Origin: Endoryza foliicola
GTDB lineage: Bacteria > Bacteroidota > Bacteroidia > Chitinophagales > Chitinophagaceae
Direction of reading: 5' to 3'
Assembly: GCA_965226965.1 (NCBI GenBank)
Contig: OZ245715.1
Span: 4,278,001 to 4,342,000 of the forward strand
DNA length: 64,000 nucleotides
The position numbers and the translations under genes were made by a program. Positions 61,319-64,000 of the stretch are shown one piece after another. The notes under the pieces were generated by a model that searched no databases, was not told the origin of the DNA, and saw only the letters and a program-made list of their open reading frames with translations. The stretch's first letter is position 1. Each line of letters opens with the position of its first letter.

Positions 61319-62596
61319 CTACTGATAACTGTACAAATAAATAAAACTATCGTCGGGATAAGAGGTACTGCCCTTCACTTCTATTTTGGATGGATAAATC
61401 GTACTACCAGGCAGAGCCGTAATGGCAACGGTAAAATGATCATATTGAGCGCCGATCAAAAAATCACTGGCAGTAAATCCGCCGAGGTAAAAACTCGTTG
61501 GAATTTTTTGGGAGAAGAAATCTAAATAGTAGGGAAGAATATTAGAATTGTACACCGCTTTGTGAAATGAATTTCCCAATATTTCATAGTTAGTTGGGTG
61601 ATAGATCAAAGAAAAAATAGTACCGCTAATATTTAATTCACCAAGTGGATTGCGATAAGTACTGTAGGTAAAGGTTTCTGTTTTAGCATAGTTTCCCCTA
61701 TTGTTCCCGGGTGAATAAAATTGAGTGGTCATTCCAATGGTCTGATTGTTGATAACATCAGAGCGCCACAGTTCCGGTGAACCATTCAACGTAAACGGCC
61801 TGAACCATTCAATCCTTGTAACACTCAAACTAGATCGGTCGTACACACGCTTTACCGGTATTCTTTGAGTTGACGATAGCTCACTGGTTTGATTGGATGA
61901 ATCCAAAACAAGTTGATTGGCTCCATTGTATGTAAAATAAACCGTATCATATTTTACCGGATTGATGGTGGAGGTAACCGGAGTGATGATCTTATAAGGC
62001 TTTGGACTACTGCCTTGATAAAATAAACTACAAGTGGCTGTATCAAAGCCAATGCTCATATAATTCCTCAAACCAACACTTACGAGCCTGTTTAAATTGT
62101 CGAAAGAAAAAGTATAGGTTCGTATTCTACTCGTTACCGAAGGGTTTCCTTGGTGATAAAACTCTTCCAATTTTTTAATAAAGCGAATATTATCTGTCTG
62201 GTTCTTTACCAGTGTTTTAAAGGTCAAAGAGTTTCCATAGGTAATGCCTCTTGAGCTCACCATGTATGCTTTGAAGTAGTAGGTAGTTGCCTGATTGAGA
62301 TTGGTTAGCAAAACCGTAAATGTCCCGGAATCAACGTTCTTGATGGTTTTATAACTATTTACAGTGGGATTGGGATTGGTATCGTACACAATACCCGATT
62401 CAATGATCCTAGCAGTATCGCCATTCATTGTAATAAGGCCGCCAACAATTGCAGAATCAATACTAACATATGAAGCAGCCACCGTAGTAATACTTGCCAT
62501 ACCTATAACAGGAGGAATAGGAGGATCATCTTTCTTATCACATTTCGTAAAAAGAAACACAATCAGAATTAAACTTGCTATACGAATGATCTTCAT
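61319..62596 (-). CDS. Lipoprotein with FN3-like domain, hypothetical
   Basis: The product has 425 residues with a lipoprotein signal (IVFLFTKC, lipid Cys at residue 19). A FN3-like beta domain spans about 35-130, with the usual pattern of a conserved Tyr/Phe core (NLNQATTYYFKAYMVSSRG). The rest (about 140-425) is a beta-rich region, with DSSNQTSEL and SFDNLNRLVSVG resembling repeats of cell-surface lipoproteins in this phylum. No enzymatic motif is seen. It stands alone and is likely surface exposed. Confidence 0.6.
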   Translation of the reverse strand: MKIIRIASLILIVFLFTKCDKKDDPPIPPVIGMASITTVAASYVSIDSAIVGGLITMNGDTARIIESGIVYDTNPNPTVNSYKTIKNVDSGTFTVLLTNLNQATTYYFKAYMVSSRGITYGNSLTFKTLVKNQTDNIRFIKKLEEFYHQGNPSVTSRIRTYTFSFDNLNRLVSVGLRNYMSIGFDTATCSLFYQGSSPKPYKIITPVTSTINPVKYDTVYFTYNGANQLVLDSSNQTSELSSTQRIPVKRVYDRSSLSVTRIEWFRPFTLNGSPELWRSDVINNQTIGMTTQFYSPGNNRGNYAKTETFTYSTYRNPLGELNISGTIFSLIYHPTNYEILGNSFHKAVYNSNILPYYLDFFSQKIPTSFYLGGFTASDFLIGAQYDHFTVAITALPGSTIYPSKIEVKGSTSYPDDSFIYLYSYQ

Positions 62597-63042
62597 GAAG
62601 CTGCTGCGGCCGATAATTGATTATAATATACAACTATTCCGGCAATTAACATAGGAGAACCGCAATATTCAATTGACAAGGCAGCCGAATGTTAAATGAT
62701 TAGTTAGGCTTTGGGGTTTAGGCTTAGGCTTTAGAAATTTTGACCACAGATGGAATAGATTAAAACAGATTCTCACAGATTAGCATCCGACATTCAATAA
62801 ACCTAACAGCAATCATGATTTACAGGATGGTGTCTTTAGTTTCTAATTTACCCCCTGTTCTTCTCCTTTTTTAAACATGCACAAGCTTACGCTTGAACTA
62901 AACTACGCGAGCTAATGCTCGCTTCGTTACCCCCGTGGCTCCGAGCCTCCGTGGTTCTTTATTTCATTCCCACATTTACAAACTCTCAAATTCACCAATT
63001 AACTACCCGGCTGTTCCATTATTAATTATTACTTATTAATTA
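62597..63042. repeat. Composite intergenic repeat, second copy
   Basis: The 446-bp gap holds TTAGGC/TTTAGG units (62703-62735), an ACCACAGAT / TCACAGATTAGCATCCGA block (62742-62790), a middle part with no gene, and at the end GGCTGTTCCATTATTAATT followed by ATTACTTATTAATTATTAATT up to the stop codon of the next minus-strand gene. The block order is the same as at 13307-13502. Confidence 0.7.
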
Positions 63043-63618
63043 TTAATTGATTTCGTATTGCAAAAACCCTCCCACAAAACTCACCCCATCATATGCCTTG
63101 TAATACGCGGCTCTTGCGCCTATTGAAAGAGGAAGCTTGCCAATTCGATACGCATATTCCACTACTACAATAGACCCTGAAGTGCGACTCTTGGTATCTA
63201 CTTTGGGCCAATTATAGCTTTGTGTTTGAACGGGTGTGGTAGGATCGGTATTGGTTGGAGCAGGATAGGTGCGACGAATACTGTAACCAATAAAGGAATA
63301 TCCCAATCCAATTCTTAGTGTAGATCGATCAGTAGCAATCGGTAGATAATAGATGCTAAAGTCAACAGTATTCGCTTTTGTATATTCCTCTACTTCTTTG
63401 GTTCGAGGCATTCCGGTTATGGAAATATTTTTCAATCCAATAGCCCCTTCCATTTTCTTAAAAAAAGGAAAGTACCCTTCAATGTGAACAGCATTGCCAT
63501 TCATGCCCGGAAAGTCATGCGCATAACCGCCTCCAAGCTTGATTCCAACTTTATAATCTGATTGTGCTTGTGCGTAAATACTCCAAAAAATAGTGCCCAA
63601 AAGAAGAACCCTTTTCAT
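63043..63618 (-). CDS. Outer-membrane beta-barrel protein, hypothetical
   Basis: The product has 191 residues with a signal peptide (ending IYAQAQS). The rest alternates strands with Gly/Tyr turns (VGIKLGGGYAHDF, LRIGLGYSFIGYSIR, SIGARAAYYKAYDG) and ends with VGGFLQYEIN, typical of a small eight-strand barrel. The function is unknown. Its last two or three codons fall in the AT-rich repeat, so the C-terminus may have been changed by repeat expansion. Confidence 0.6.
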   Translation of the reverse strand: MKRVLLLGTIFWSIYAQAQSDYKVGIKLGGGYAHDFPGMNGNAVHIEGYFPFFKKMEGAIGLKNISITGMPRTKEVEEYTKANTVDFSIYYLPIATDRSTLRIGLGYSFIGYSIRRTYPAPTNTDPTTPVQTQSYNWPKVDTKSRTSGSIVVVEYAYRIGKLPLSIGARAAYYKAYDGVSFVGGFLQYEIN

Positions 63619-63759
63619 ACGGTTGCGTTTTCAATAATGTAAATCTGGGCGATAGGCTTTATTTTGTTGATTAAACTTCTCTATCTACTTAAAAATTGTG
63701 CCAATTAGTTCAAAATGAGGATTTTGCGTAGAATCCCCGACCCGAATTCGTAAATACAC

Positions 63760-63767
63760 TAATTTTG
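63760..63767 (+). promoter_or_regulatory. Candidate -7 box for the TerC-family gene
   Basis: TAATTTTG matches TAnnTTTG and lies 23 bp before the ATG at 63791. Confidence 0.5.
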
Positions 63768-63790
63768 CCGACTTAAAAGACTACAGAACA

Positions 63791-64000
63791 ATGAGTGAAC
63801 TTTTATCCGTAGATGCATTAATTAGCCTACTCACACTTGCTACCCTCGAAATTGTATTAGGGATTGATAACGTAATCTTCGTATCCATCTTAATGGGTCG
63901 TATGTCCGACGCCGAAAAACTCAAAGCGCGTCGTATTTGGATGTTTGGTGGCATCGCCATTCGCGTTTGTTTGCTTATGGCTATTGGCTGGTTGGTTAAC
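63791..64000 (+). CDS. TerC-family integral membrane protein, partial
   Basis: Only the first 70 codons are in the window. They encode LSVDALISLLTLATLEIVLG, IDNVIFVSILMGRM and a second hydrophobic segment, the characteristic start of TerC-family proteins, which carry the conserved acidic pair E and D in membrane helices (here in LEIVLGIDN). The family is linked to metal ion export, and in some bacteria to manganese export during exoenzyme metalation. The rest is beyond the right edge. Confidence 0.85.
   Translation, partial: MSELLSVDALISLLTLATLEIVLGIDNVIFVSILMGRMSDAEKLKARRIWMFGGIAIRVCLLMAIGWLVN

Overview
The window is a chromosomal segment of a Bacteroidota bacterium, most likely of the Chitinophagales/Sphingobacteriia type. 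The evidence is a PorT-type type IX secretion protein next to ubiE, a Reg_prop hybrid two-component system, many outer-membrane barrel and lipoprotein genes, and TAnnTTTG promoter boxes. A prophage of about 30 kb, visibly richer in A+T than its flanks, sits inside the host gene comM (yifB).

Left host part (1-20870): a partial secreted protein, an outer-membrane-type protein, a sensor kinase/response regulator pair, NADP-malic enzyme (maeB), an MlaE/MlaF lipid transporter, PorT, UbiE/MenG, EngB, SucD, a RemB/Wzi-like outer-membrane protein, dihydroorotase, a short MutS-family ATPase, an M1 aminopeptidase, and the first 281 codons of comM.

Prophage (20871-50970): a large serine integrase (49251-50918) has split comM at the 6-bp core CAGATG. 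Joining the two comM parts at that core restores a 513-codon open reading frame. Just inside the left end are two cargo genes on the + strand, one with an Apea-like HEPN domain. Then come structural genes on the - strand, transcribed from right to left: M15 endolysin, PD-(D/E)XK-like protein, a possible sigma-like protein, two inverted membrane-protein morons on the + strand, terminase, a chaperone-like gene pair with a probable -1 frameshift, tail proteins, tape measure, protease/scaffold, major capsid protein, portal, tail fibre, tail terminator-like protein and holin. The right part (44.6-49.2 kb) holds a 28-codon gene, an origin-like array, a winged-helix Rep-like gene with a pseudoknot-like leader, and several small genes of unknown role.

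The most unusual pattern is a short element, CACATTTATWA or ACATATTTATWA, that occurs 13 times upstream of phage genes. It is always in the orientation of the gene it precedes, and several copies follow directly after a terminator. It looks like a phage-specific promoter set, and the sigma-like protein is a candidate partner.

Right host part (50971-64000): the rest of comM, a lipoprotein, outer-membrane proteins, an MsbA-like ABC exporter, DUF983 and DUF2721 membrane proteins, a second two-component pair, a thiolase, dihydroorotate dehydrogenase, a lipoprotein with an FN3-like domain, and the start of a TerC-family gene. Several host intergenic regions share composite AT-rich repeats.
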